DNA from: Vicia villosa
Lineage: Eukaryota; Streptophyta; Magnoliopsida; Fabales; Fabaceae
Assembly (NCBI RefSeq): GCF_029867415.1
Contig: NC_081185.1
Location: forward strand, 113,567,466-113,631,465
Direction: 5' to 3'
Length of the DNA stretch: 64,000 nucleotides
In this document: piece by piece, positions 31,466 to 43,238 of the stretch
Position numbering within the stretch: the first letter of the stretch is position 1
How the letters are laid out: the number at the start of each line of letters is the position of its first letter
Made by a program: the position numbers and the translations under genes
Notes under the pieces: generated by a model
The model's input: the letters and a program-made list of their open reading frames with translations, nothing else
What the model was told of the DNA's origin: nothing
Database searches by the model: none

Positions 31466-33655
31466 CTAACCATGAGCACGCTTCTTGTTCTTTTCAAGAA
31501 TAAGTTGGATATTAGGGCATATATCTCCATTGCACTTTTGCATAATTTCCTTCTGACTTGTAATCCTTTTAGTGATGAAATGATTAATACCATCTAACAA
31601 GCTTATTATTGCTTTGTCTCTATGCTCCAATATAGCACTATTAAATGCCTCGCACCAATTGTTGACTTGAAGATCACACTTAACATGTGTCTTAAAGTGT
31701 GATCTTGACCAAAATTTAGTAGGTATTTCCATAATATCTTTCCAAGCCTCAAGATTTAATGCTTTTAGCTTAATCATTGCTCTCTCCCATTCTGGTATGT
31801 AGTATCCCTAGCTGCACTCTAAAAGACCTCTTTCAAAACCAACCCTAAAAATTTCTTCTTCCAATTTCCATATAGATGCTTTACACACAACCTCTGCTCA
31901 ACATGTTCACTTATGCCTTGAACATCTGGAACAAGTCCCTGATAAGATATACATAAAACAAAGTTAAAATGATAAACACTTTAGTATAGTTAGTGAATTT
32001 TTATGCATACAATAATTACCTTTTGTTGATTTGAGATAAAGGCATATGGAACATTGTTAACTGACAGCAAGTCTTCAAGGAGAAGATTTATGAACCACTC
32101 TCAAGAATCCTTAGTCTCAGCTTCTAAAATAACATATGCAATGGGAAATATTTGGTTATTCCCATCACTTCCAACAGCTTCCATCAATTTTCCACCATAG
32201 TCACCTTTCAGAAAGCATGCATCTAAACCTATTAATGGTCTACAAAATTCTGCAAATGCAACTTTACATGCTCTTAAACACACATGGATTATTTCAAATA
32301 CAAGTCCATTAGTTGAATCAATACACTATAAAATAACACTGCTGTTAGGGTTTGAATTCAGAAATTCTTGTGCATAACTCCTTAGATGTGTGAACTGAGC
32401 CCTCCCAGTCCCTTGTATCAATTCCACTGCTTTTCTCTTAGCTCTATATGCCTGGTCTGTTGACAGTTTCACACCCCATTTTTCAATTGCTATAGCTATC
32501 AACCCAAATGGTTTCATGTTTGGAGTGTGTCTAAGTATGTGGACAAATTGCTTTGCCAACCATCCACTTGGATTGCCTGTTGTATGCAGTCATAGCACAA
32601 GCATGTTCATCAAATAAACTAGTGATTTGCCAAAACATATTTTCATCCCTCTTACTAAACCTCACGTAATATTTGCAACCTTCTTCACAATTGACCACCA
32701 TCCTTTTTCCATCATTCTTTTTGAACTACACATTTTTTTTGTTAACCATTGCATACTCTTTCACATCATCCTTGTTGTTAAAGACCAAACCTAATTTGAA
32801 ATTCAATGTCTCACTACTTTGGAAATTTAGAAAATGTTTATACTCTTGTTCATCTTCACTAGCAGGTGGAGTGTATAGTTGATCTGAATCCTCGTCCACA
32901 ACATGCTCAGTTGGTACTTCTGATGTATTTGTAGGTAACACAGTACTCCAATCCAGTTCTATAGTATCATCATCAGAATCACCCACAAAGTCAACATTAT
33001 CATAATCACCCTCAATATTTGTACCACCTTCAGCCATATTCTCACCCTCAACATTATTATAACCATCATCCATATTTTCACCCTCAACATTAGTAGGACC
33101 GACCCTCAACCACATTCTCAGCCTCAACATTAGTAACACCCTCATCCATATTATAAACATCAACATTAGGATCACCCTCAGTCAAATTCTCAGCCTAAAC
33201 ATTAGTAACACCATCATCCATATTCTTTACCTCAACATTAGGATCACCCTCAACCACATTCAGCCAAATTCCCATCCTTTCCCAACTCTTCCTCTTCTAC
33301 TATATCAGGGATATCAATAGCATGCTCGACATAGACATCCACCAAATCAAATCCCTTAACATCTTTAGAAAATCTTAGTACATCCCTATCATTTTCTATA
33401 GGTGTAAGACCCCTATCAAAACTAAACCTGGGATTTACATACTAAATACACTTCAAACTTGTATATTCCCCTTCATGAATCAATTTCTCTAGCTCTATGT
33501 AAGATATATAATCAACATCCCATGTCCAATTCAATTCTGTTACATCCCCATCTAGGTACCATTTAACAGGACTGTGAACAAGTGTACCACAATGGTGAAT
33601 TCTTAGCCTAACTTTCTGTTCAATAGTTGGCGTGAATAAGACAAATTTTAGGGTT
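31466..33655 (-). pseudogene. MULE (MuDR-type) transposase pseudogene
   Basis: Read on the minus strand from about 33650: N-terminal domain (LRIHHCGTLVHSPVKWYLDG, LNWTWDVDYISYIELEKLI), an acidic stretch with repeats NVEGENM, then the MuDR DNA-binding region (LGLVFNNKDDVKEYAMVNKK, zinc-finger-like CEEGCKYYVRF), AKQFVHILRHTPN, the MULE catalytic domain (CRPLIGLDACFLKGDYGGKL, AVGSDGNNQIFPIAYVILEA, ETKDS), an intron at about 32021-31937 ending TTATCAG, and the C-terminal part (VEQRLCVKHLYGNWKKKF and FWSRSHFKTHVKCDLQVNNW). At least four frame changes or stops, including a TAG in CIxYVNPR near 33437, make it non-functional. No terminal inverted repeats were identified. It codes for the cut-and-paste transposase of Mutator-like elements. 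Confidence 0.85.
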
Positions 33656-33717
33656 AGGGTTTCAGATTAAACAATTACGGTTACACTCATTGGGACCACA
33701 TATAAATCATTAGGATT

Positions 33718-34055
33718 AAAAAACTAAGACAATGTGGAAATTAAAAGCTTAGAAGAAGAGCAGCTAAGGCAGTGTCTGTCTAGGGAGGATGGATTCAAAG
33801 GAATGTGATTTGAATTAGTTATAATTTTAAAATTAAATTACTATATTGCAATGTTTATTATTTTTTTCGTTTATGTTTAAGCCTTGGTGAGAAAAACGCA
33901 TAGCTGTTATTTGTTATTGACTTGTACTAGTTGAAGAAGGAATTCTACATTTTAAGTTATTATGTATTAATTACTGTGTTTGATATCCACAACACAATTG
34001 ACACTTTCATTTATTCTTGTTAGTATTTCTAATTCACTTATGTGCGAACCCGTAT
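33718..34055 (+). repeat. Second copy of the F-box 3' UTR block
   Basis: AACTAAGACAATGTGGAAAT, then GCAGCTAAGGCAGTGTCTGT, through AACACAATTGACACTTTCAT match 26427-26690, with a roughly 60-bp AT-rich insertion near 33815-33880. No F-box coding sequence lies immediately upstream. A remnant of another F-box gene whose body is gone, or a local duplication. Confidence 0.85.
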
Positions 34056-34561
34056 TCAAGTGTGCTATCTACTTAATATAAATGTAAAGTTGTCATGATG
34101 ACAACCATAGACTAAAAATCCTAGCATTTGTCTATGTGTCATCTTCACATAACCTCATGCTTATGTGTAATCCTCAAAAAATTCTACCAATTAAAAATAA
34201 TTAATAATAACACTCAAATATATTCTAATTATAATTCTCAAATATATTATTTAATATTTTATAACTCTCAAGTCTATTTTAATTATAAAGTATACAAATA
34301 TTGATATATTCTAATTAATTCTCAAATATATTATTTAATATTTTATAAATCTCAAGTCTATTTTAATTATAAAGTATACAAATATTAGATAAAAAAAATT
34401 TTATATGCATATATTTTTAACTTTTACATGTATGTATTTTTATTTATATTTTTAATAATATTTTATTTTTAAATTCTAAAAATTAAATATAATAATAATA
34501 AGAATTATAATTTTATTATTTAATATTTTGTACTTTACATATATTATTTTCGCAAAAAAAA

Positions 34562-34643
<82 letters not shown>

Positions 34644-35026
34644 CTTTTTTTTTTGCGAAAATAATATATGTAAAGTAAAAAATATTTTTATTCTTTTATA
34701 ATATTTTTCGTTAAAAAGAAGGATTTTAATCTAACTAATTTCCTATTACAAATTTTAATTTTACTTACAATTTTATTAAATTATTTTATTTTTAAAATCA
34801 ACAAGCAATATTCTTTTTTTATTGCTATTAATAGAGTTTCTAATAACGGTTTTACAATTTTTAGTTTTATTCTTTTTAATTACTGGAAAAATTAGTGTTT
34901 TGAAAATGAGGAGTTGTATGAAACGGTCTATTTAATATACATTTTAAATTATAAATTAAATCATATGGTATAAATTAAATTTAATGATTTTTATTTTCGT
35001 TATAAATTTAATTTAAATATATATGA
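34056..35026. other. AT-rich intergenic sequence with a TA hairpin
   Basis: No gene. A roughly 100-bp imperfect tandem repeat (CTCAAATATATTATTTAATA / TCTAATTAATTCTC) lies at 34210-34390. The stretch 34745-35026 is similar to 54545-54780, which preserves the sequence around the Tekay insertion site. Confidence 0.6.
34531..34676. repeat. (TA)n flanked by a 33-bp inverted repeat
   Basis: TACTTTACATATATTATTTT then CGCAAAAAAAAGTA (34531-34563) is mirrored by its complement at 34643-34676 (TACTTTTTTTTTTGCGAAAA and TAATATATGTAAAGTA), with only a TA tract of about 80 bp between them. The whole 146 bp is one hairpin. Confidence 0.95.
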
Positions 35027-37198
35027 TGTAATATCCTTATTTTTATTTCAAGAGATTTAATAATAAGAATTGCATTTAGTTGAGATATAACTAAGTGGCA
35101 TCTTGGTAAATAGAATCTAGTAGGGGGGTTGTTTTGGTCCTTTCATCCAGTAACAAAGGCTTAAGGGAGTGTTTGGCTAGAGACTCATTCCATTTTTGTG
35201 AACCAAAACAGAATTTGGAGAAAGAAGAAGAAGGAAGCGTGAAACAAGGAAGAAGGAAGAAGAGAACCCATATCACAACTTCAACATCGACCTTGCATGT
35301 TTAGAAGATCATCATCTCAGCTCTAATCCATCATCAAGCTACCTGTTTGCAGCTTCCTTTCTCCCCATTTTCAGGTGAGTCTCATAGATAGAGACCATGG
35401 GGAATATTTGAGGGTTTATGCTAACTTTGGGGATTAAGGGTTTGTGAGTAAATGCTTTTGATCCTCATTCTTTTGCATGTGTTAGACCTTATTGGTAGCA
35501 ATAATTCGTTTACATATTGTTTCTATGTCTCATTTTCGTTTAAGAATGGATGCATGTGGAAATTTGGGGCTTGGGGACCCCAAATACGTTTCTGCATTTT
35601 TGCTGATTTTGCAGAGTTCGCTGCAGCGAACTTTCATTCGCTGTAGCGAATGATTCGCTGTAGCAAACTGTGTAGCGAATAAACCTGGGAGCTGAATTAA
35701 TTCATTCGCTGTAGCGAACTTTCCTTCGCTGTAGCGAATCGGGGCTTCGCTGGGAGTTCGTTGTAGCGAACTAACCTGGATTTGAGAAAGTTTGCTTCTG
35801 TTTGAGTTCGTTGTAGCGAACAGAAGTTCGCTGTAGCGAACTAGTCTGATGCACAATTGATATTTCCCCTATTTGAGTGCAGTTTTGTTTCGTATCGGAA
35901 TCGAAGGCCTCTTATGACTTGTATGATATGCTGGTGCATGTTTTAAGTGTATGAGACTATGATATAATCACTATCTTGCTTGTATGCATGTATATTCGAG
36001 AGATTCAATTGTTAATTGTGTTTGATGTGATCATTGTTATGCCCGTTCGTTCCGGTTGAACGTTCGGAGATGCCTTGCCTGTGTGGCCTGATTGTGTTGA
36101 CATGTATACATATACTTGAATTAGAGTAGGCCTGGCTAATAGATGATAAATCGCTTAAGACCACGGCTTATGCTTTGTGATCTTTAGTGCGTGCCATGCT
36201 TTGTGATCTTGGATACCTTGCTTTGTGATCTGGGTATGTCTTACGCACCTGAGCTACCATTGCGATGTGCTTGTGTGGGTCTTCAAAGGCGTTCCACCAT
36301 CGGTTAATAGCATCGGCATGCTTGGTATGGTGAGGTAGTGGTACCACATAGGATGCACTTCTCGGTTAACTCACCTTTAGTGATGTCACATAGATAATCA
36401 CTAAGCTTTCGCCCGGTGAGCTCATGTAGTCTTGATGGCGTTTTGTACATTGTGGCGACCATATTGGCGTATGGTGAATGACGGGGCCGTGAAACCATGT
36501 AGGTAAATCACCACTGTAACTCGTCACGGATAAACCATATAGGACCCATTCGATTCACTGGCGATGTGCATGTACAAGTCTCTTGACAATAGACATGGGT
36601 GTAACTCACCGAGGGTGTGGATGTGTAGTCTATGTAGCAGGCATGTAACTTACTCTTGGATTCGTCGTACATGGGTACGGGTTGTATATTGGATGACTTG
36701 GCTTGGTGTTTGTTATTGTTACCTCATTGGATAGTTATGGGACTTCCAATGACGTTGTACCCTTGCTTGTACTTGTTCCTATCCGTGAGGATGACCCGGA
36801 TTCTTGGTGAATCCGTTGATTGCATGTTCCCTGTAGAACCGAGTGAACCCGTAAGATAGGGAGGCTCACTGAGATTTAGTAATCTCACCCCATTCCAATT
36901 ATTCTTTTTACAGGTGGTTCGAGGCAGGATCGTGGAAAGGGTAAGATGGCTTAGCTTCGGGTTGATGTTTCTCGGCGATATGCTCTTTTGTAGTTCATGA
37001 TCTTTTGTATCTCCATCTTTTGCACTATGGATATGTATTTGTACCAGTTGGAACTTATGTATTTTTTTGGCCATGACAGTTTGGGCTTTTGTACTTGTAC
37101 TTATACATTATCTATTCCGCTGCTTATGTTTTGATTTTCGAGTACCATTTTTATGCCATATACGTATATCCTAGGCAATGTATGTATGGGGTATTACA
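35027..37198 (+). repeat. 5' LTR of the Tekay-type element
   Basis: Starts TGTAATATCCTTATTTTTAT and ends GTATGGGGTATTACA. It contains the TTCGCTGTAGCGAA palindrome array (35617-35840) and three GCTTTGTGATCT repeats at 36173-36235. Short frames in it recur in the 3' LTR but are not genes. Confidence 0.95.
35617..35840. repeat. TTCGCTGTAGCGAA palindrome array
   Basis: Words (some altered) start at 35617, 35637, 35654, 35705, 35725, 35746 (half), 35757, 35807 and 35827, plus a half word at 35671. Three pairs (35617/35637, 35705/35725, 35807/35827) have exactly 20-bp spacing. The same array is in the 3' LTR from about 42371. Confidence 0.9.
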
Positions 37199-37200
37199 GT

Positions 37201-37212
37201 TGGTATCAGAGC
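37201..37212 (+). other. Primer binding site (tRNA-iMet type)
   Basis: TGGTATCAGAGC two bases after the 5' LTR, the standard initiator-methionine tRNA complement. Confidence 0.95.
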
Positions 37213-37354
37213 AGGTCGATTCTCGGCTTTGCCACGAAACATCATAAGTCAGCATAATTATGCCTCATATGTGTAGTGTCGGCATGATTCCTTATGTCTT
37301 ACTTATGGCATTAAGCCTGATCAACTTGATTCCGTGTGTAGGACAAACAGGAAG

Positions 37355-40300
37355 ATGGCTGATCGACGCAGAGGTCCCGGAAGGCCCAGGACGAGGAATG
37401 TGGAGCCTGAGACTGAACCGGAGAATGCAGGCGTGCCTTGGGTGCAGATAATGCAACAGATGCAGCAACAGAATCAAATGATGATGCAAATGATGCAAGG
37501 CATGCAAGGGCAACAACCAACCGCTCCTGCTCCTACTCCTCAGGCTGCAGCAGAGCCTGACTTTCGTGCCTTCTTCCGGATGGATCCGCCAGAGTTCTTG
37601 GGTGGCTTAGATCCTGTGATTGCTCATGATTGATTGTATGCTATGGAGATGATATTCCAGGCTATTCAGTGCACAAAAGAAGAGAAGGTGATCTTTGCTG
37701 CTCAGAAAATGAAGGGACCAGCAGGTAGATGGTGGAATACGGAGTCTACGTATTTCACTAACCAAGGGATTCCAAAGGATTGGCAACATTTCAAGACAGC
37801 TTTCTTGGAGAAGTACTACCCCAACAGTGTGCGTGCTTTGAAGGAGCGTGAGTTCCAGTCCTTCAAACAAGGCAACATGTTGGTGTCTGAATACGCTGAG
37901 AAATTCGAAGACATGGCTGCCTATTCTAGACAAGCAGCTTATGCACCAGATGAGTTGTGGAAGATTGATCAGTTTCTTATGGGGCTGAATGCTGATATTG
38001 TACACAGTGTGTCTCAAAGGGAGTTCACCACCTATGCTGAGTGTTTAAGGCAATGCTATGTTGCCGAGAACACGTTGAAGAGAGTCCAAGATGAAAGAGA
38101 ACAGAATAAGCCGATTCGTAGGGAACAAGTAAGGTCGGGGCAGCATTTGAGACCCCGTAATTCTCCAAAAATGAAGAAACCAGTTTATGGGGATCGCTCT
38201 AATCAGCCCCCTCAATGTGGCAAGTGCAACAGGAAGCATTATGGAAATTGCTCAACAGGTTCAAAGAAGTGTTACAAATGCGGGATGATGGGTCACTTTA
38301 TGAAAGACTGTGCACCCCCGGATGTCCCAGAAAGGACTACAGGCCGTGTTTACACCTTGGACGCTAGAAAGGCCCAAGGAAACACTAATCTTGTTGCTGG
38401 TACGTGTTATGTTAATGATCAGCCCTTGTTTGTGTTAGTTGATTGTGGAGCAACACATTCTTTTATTTCTTATCCTTGTGTGCGGAGGCTTGGTTTTGAG
38501 ACGAGTCTTCTTCCTAATCCTATGATTATCTCGTCGGCTACGGATGATGTAGTAAAAGCTCGGGAAATTTGTAGGGAGTGTTCTATTACCTTCAATGGTC
38601 GTAGATTCTTGATTGACCTTATCTGTCTACCGCTTAAGAAAATCGATGTAGTACTGGGTATGGACTGGTTGTCAGCTAACTCGGTGTACATTGGTTGTAA
38701 AGAGAAGGCTATCTTCATTCCTCCTGAGGAGATTGCACCAACCGATGCCATTGAACATCTTCTTGAAGGTACGATTAACATGGTCAACTACCTTTTTGCT
38801 CAAGAGGAGTCTTTCCTCTTGGTTCTTACGTCGGACTCTGAAGACAAGAAGAGTATGTTGGAGATTCCGGTCGTGTGTGAATTTTCCGATGTATTTCCTG
38901 AGGATGTTACTTCTCTTCCACCGGAAAGGGAAGTTGAATTCTCTATTGATCTTGTTCCGGGTACCGCTCCAGTTTCTATTGCCCCTTATCGAATGTCTCC
39001 TGCAGAGCTAAGGGAGTTGAAGGGCCAGTTAGAAGAGTTGTTGGCAAAACACTTTATTCGTCCTAGTGTTTCTCCATGGGGAGCCCCAGTCTTATTAGTG
39101 AAGAAGAAGGATGGTAGTATGCGTTTGTGCATTGACTATCGTCAGTTGAACAAGGTAACCATAAAGAACAAGTATCCTCTACCGCGGATTGATGACCTCC
39201 TGGATCAATTAAAAGGAGCCTGTGTATTCTCGAAGATTGACCTCAGGTCGGGATATCATCAGATTCGGGTTAAGAGTTCGGATGTATCCAAGACTGCTTT
39301 TAGGACGAGATACGGTCATTATGAGTTCTTGGTTATGCCATTCGAGGTAACCAATGCTCCTGCTGTCTTTATGGATTACATGAACCGAGTGTTCCAACCG
39401 TATTTGGATCAGTTCGTGGTAATCTTCATAGATGACATCTTGATCTACTCTCGGACTATTGAAGAGCACATGGAGCATTTGAGGATTGTGTTGTCGGTTC
39501 TTAGAGAAAAGCAGTTGTTCGCGAAGCTTAGTAAATGTGAGTTCTGGATGTCGGAAGTCAAGTTTCTTGGACACGTCATATCTGGCGGCGGTGTAGCTGT
39601 AGACCCTTCAAAGGTAGAAGCAGTGATAAATTGGGAACGACCCAAGAATGCAACTAAAGTCCGTAGTTTCCTAGGCTTGGCAGGTTACTATCGGAGGTTC
39701 ATTATGGGCTTTTCCAAATTAGCATTACCTTTGACTAGACTTACAAGGAAGGAAGTTTCATTCGAATGGAATTCAGAATGTGAGAAGAGTTTTCAGAAAC
39801 TCAAGGAGAAACTGACTACGGCTCCAGTGTTGGTGATCCCAGATCCAAACCGATCTTATGAAGTTTTCTGTGATGCTTCTAAGAAAGGTTTAGGTGGAGT
39901 GTTAATGCAAGATGGGCAAGTCGTAGCTTATGCATCCAGACAGTTGAGATCGCATGAAGAGAATTATCCTACTCGACCTTGAACTCGCCGCAATTGTGTT
40001 TGCACTCAAGGTGTGGCGACATTATTTGTATGGAGTTCACTTTGAGATGTTTAGTGATCACAAGAGTTTGAAGGACCTCTTTGATCAGAAGGAACTTAAC
40101 ATGCGTCAGAGGAGATGGATGGAGTACTTGAAGGACTTCGACTTTGATTTGAAGTACCATCCCGGTAAAGCTAATAAGGTAGCAGATGCCTTAAGTAGAA
40201 AGGAAATAAAAGTTGCAGAGCTGATGATGTTAGAATTTGGCCTTATGGAGAAGTTTAGAAATTTGGATCTGCAATTTGAATGGGCACCAACGGGTGTATT

Positions 40301-41738
40301 GATTAGTAACTTGTGTATTGAGAATGAGTTGAGGGAAAGGATCCGTCAAGCACAGTGGGGTGATGTGGGATTGCAGGCTAAAGCAAACCTTCCAGAATTC
40401 GTTCGTACATCTGATGGACTAATTCTTTTTGGACGGAGGATGTGTGTGCCAAATGATGCGGAGTTAAGGAGGTTAATTCTAGACAAGGCTCACAAGAGCA
40501 GATTCACCAACCATCCCGGATCTACCAAGATGTATCAAGACTTAAAAGGGAATTTTTGGTGGCCTGGTATGAAGAGAGATGTGGCTGATTATGTAAAGCA
40601 GTGCGTGATTTGCCAACAAGTGAAGATTGAGCACCAAAGGCCTGGTGGTATGTTGCAACCATTGGATATTCCGGTTTGGAAATGGGACAGCATATCTATG
40701 GACTTTATTGTGGGACTACCACGGATATTAGGTGGGCATGACTCGATATGGGTGATAGTGGACCGTTTGACTAAGTCAGCGCATTTCTTACCGGTTAAGA
40801 CAACTCACAAGGTTTCTCACCTTGCGAGGCTTTTTGTAGTGGAGATTGTAAGATTGCACGGTGTACCTTCTAGCATTGTGTCAGATAGAGATCCGAAGTT
40901 CACTTCCCGATTTTGGAGAGCTTTTCATCAAGAGATGGGTACAGATCTGAATTTGAGCACTTCTAACCACCCCCAGACAGATGGACAAACAGAAAGGACT
41001 ATTCAGACCATTGAGGATATGCTGAGGGCATGTATCTTGGAAATTGGTGGAAATTGGAAAGATAACTTACCTTTGATAGAATTCGCGTATAACAACAGTT
41101 ATCATGCGGGTATCGGTATGGCCCCATATGAAGCCTTGTATGGGAGGAAGTGTCGATCACCGTTGTGTTGGTCTGAAGTTGGTGAGAAAGGAATTCTTGG
41201 ACCGGAGATAATTCAAGAGACCACGGAGAAGGTTAAGATGATCCGAGATAAGATGAAACAAGCTCAAGATCGACAAAAGAGTTATACGGACAAACGAAGG
41301 AGACCGTTGGAGTTTGACGTAGGAGATCATGTGTTCTTGAAGGTGACTCCGAGGTTGAGGTTGAAAGGACCGTTTAAAACGCGCAAGCTTAGTCCGAGAT
41401 ACGTAGGACCCTATCAGATCATGAGACGGATAGGTGAAGTCGCATACCAGTTAGCGTTGCCTCCTCCACTATGCGGGCTGCATGACGTATTCCATGTGTC
41501 TCAGTTGCGGAAGTTTGTGCCGAATTCGTTTCATCCTATCCTACCAGATATGATTGAAGTAGAGCCAGATCTTTCCTTCCAACCGAATCCGTGTCGTATT
41601 TTGGAGTATGCTAGTAAGTCGTTGAGAAGCAAGGAGATACCTATTGTGAAGGTGTTGTGGGAAGAGTGGCGTCCTGACGAAGCTACTTGGGAGCTAGAAT
41701 CGGAGATGCGGGAGTTGTATCCTCACCTATTCTGGTAA
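37355..41738 (+). pseudogene. Gag-pol of the Tekay-type element, two breaks
   Basis: ATG at 37355 (MADRRRGPGRPRTRN). The frame is stopped by TGA at 37631-37633, where relatives have Trp (DPVIAHD-W-LYAMEM); it then runs open to 39982. A 2-bp loss at about 39973 inside RNase H (between NYPT and DLELAA) moves it to another frame, open to the stop at 41736-41738. Domains: gag capsid ([36 protein letters not shown]); zinc knuckle [14 protein letters not shown]; protease [13 protein letters not shown] and [11 protein letters not shown] with [13 protein letters not shown] and FIDDILIYS, but MPFEVTNAP where Gly is normal; RNase [14 protein letters not shown] and FSDHKSLKDLF; integrase CVICQQVK, SMDFIVGLP, VSDRDPKF and NHPQTDGQTE; C-terminal chromodomain (IPIVKVLWEEWRPDEATWEL). 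The chromodomain places it in the Tekay/Del clade. This copy cannot make its own polyprotein. Confidence 0.95.
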
Positions 41739-41767
41739 GTTTTCGAATTCGAGGACGAATTCAATTT

Positions 41768-41780
41768 AAGGGGGGGAGAA
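41768..41780 (+). other. Polypurine tract
   Basis: AAGGGGGGGGAGAA directly before the 3' LTR start at 41781; primer for plus-strand DNA synthesis. Confidence 0.9.
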
Positions 41781-43238
41781 TGTAATATCCTTATTTTTAT
41801 TTCAAGAGATTTAATAATAAGAATTGCATTTAGTTGAGATATAACTAAGTGGCATCTTGGTAAATAGAATCTAGTAGGGGGTTGTTTTGGTCATTTCATC
41901 CAGTAACAAAGACTTAAGGGAGTGTTTGGCTAGAGACTCATTCCATTTTTGTGAACCAAAACAGGATTTGGAGAAAGAAGAAGAAGGAAACGTGAAACAA
42001 GGAAGAAGGAAGAAGAGAACCCATATCACAACTTCATCATCGACCTTGCATGTTTAGAAGATCATCATCTCATCTCTAATCCATCATCAAGTTACCTGTT
42101 TGCAGCTTCCTTTCTCCCCATTTTCAGGTGAGTCTCATAGATAGAGAACATGGGGAATATTTGAGGGTTTATGCTAACTTTGGGGATTAAGGGTTTGTGA
42201 GTAAATGCTTTTGATCCTCATTCTTTTGCATGTGTTAGACCTTATTGGTAGCAATAATTCGTTTACATATTGTTTCTATGTCTCATTTTCGTTTAAGAAT
42301 GGATGCATGTGGAAATTTGGGGCTTGGGGACCCCAAATACGTTTATGCATTTTTGCTGATTTTGCAGAGTTCGCTGCAGTGAACTTTCATTCGCTGTAGC
42401 GAATGATTCGTTGTAGCGAACTGTGTAGCGAATAAACCTGGGAGCTGAATTAATTCATTCGCTGTAGCGAACTTTCCTTCGCTGTAGCGAATCGGGGCTT
42501 CGCTGGGAGTTTGCTGTAGCGAACTAACCTGGATTTGAGAAAGTTTTCTTCTGTTTGAGTTTGCTGTAGCGAACAGAAGTTCGCTGTAGCGAACTAGTCT
42601 GATGCAGAATTGATATTTCCCCTATTTGAGTGCAGTTTTGTTTCGTATCGGAATCGAAGGCCTCTTATGACTTGTATGATATGCTGGTGCATGTTTTAAG
42701 TGTATGAGACTATGATTTAATCACTATCTTGCTTGTATGCATGTATATTCGAGAGATTCAATTGTTAATTGTGTTTGATGTGATCATTGTTATTCTCGTT
42801 CGTTCCGGTTGAACGTTCGGAGATGCCTTGCCTGTGTGGCCTGATTGTGTTGACATGTATACATATACTTGAATCAGAGTAGGCCTGGCTAATAGATGAT
42901 AAATCGCTTAAGACCACGACTAATGCTTTGTGATCTTTAGTGCGTGCCATGCTTTGTGATCTTGGATACCTTGCTTTATGATCTAGGTATGTCTTACGCA
43001 CCTGAGCTACCATTGCGATATGCTTGTGTGGGTCTTCAAAGGCGTTCCACCAGCGGTTAATAGCATCGGCATGCTTGGTATGGTGAGGTAGTTGTACCAC
43101 ATAGGATGCACTTCTCGGTTAACTCACCTTTAGTGATGTCACATAGATAATCACTAAGCTTTCGCCCGGTTAGCTCCTGTAGTCTTGATGGCGTTTTGTA
43201 CATTGTGGCGACCACATTGGCGTATGGTGAATGACGGG

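Noticed and set aside
35452..36859. Short frames in the 5' LTR repeated in the 3' LTR (for example 35452-35646 and 42205-42399)
   Set aside because: They recur only because the LTRs are copies; no domain, no start context, and they cross the palindrome array.
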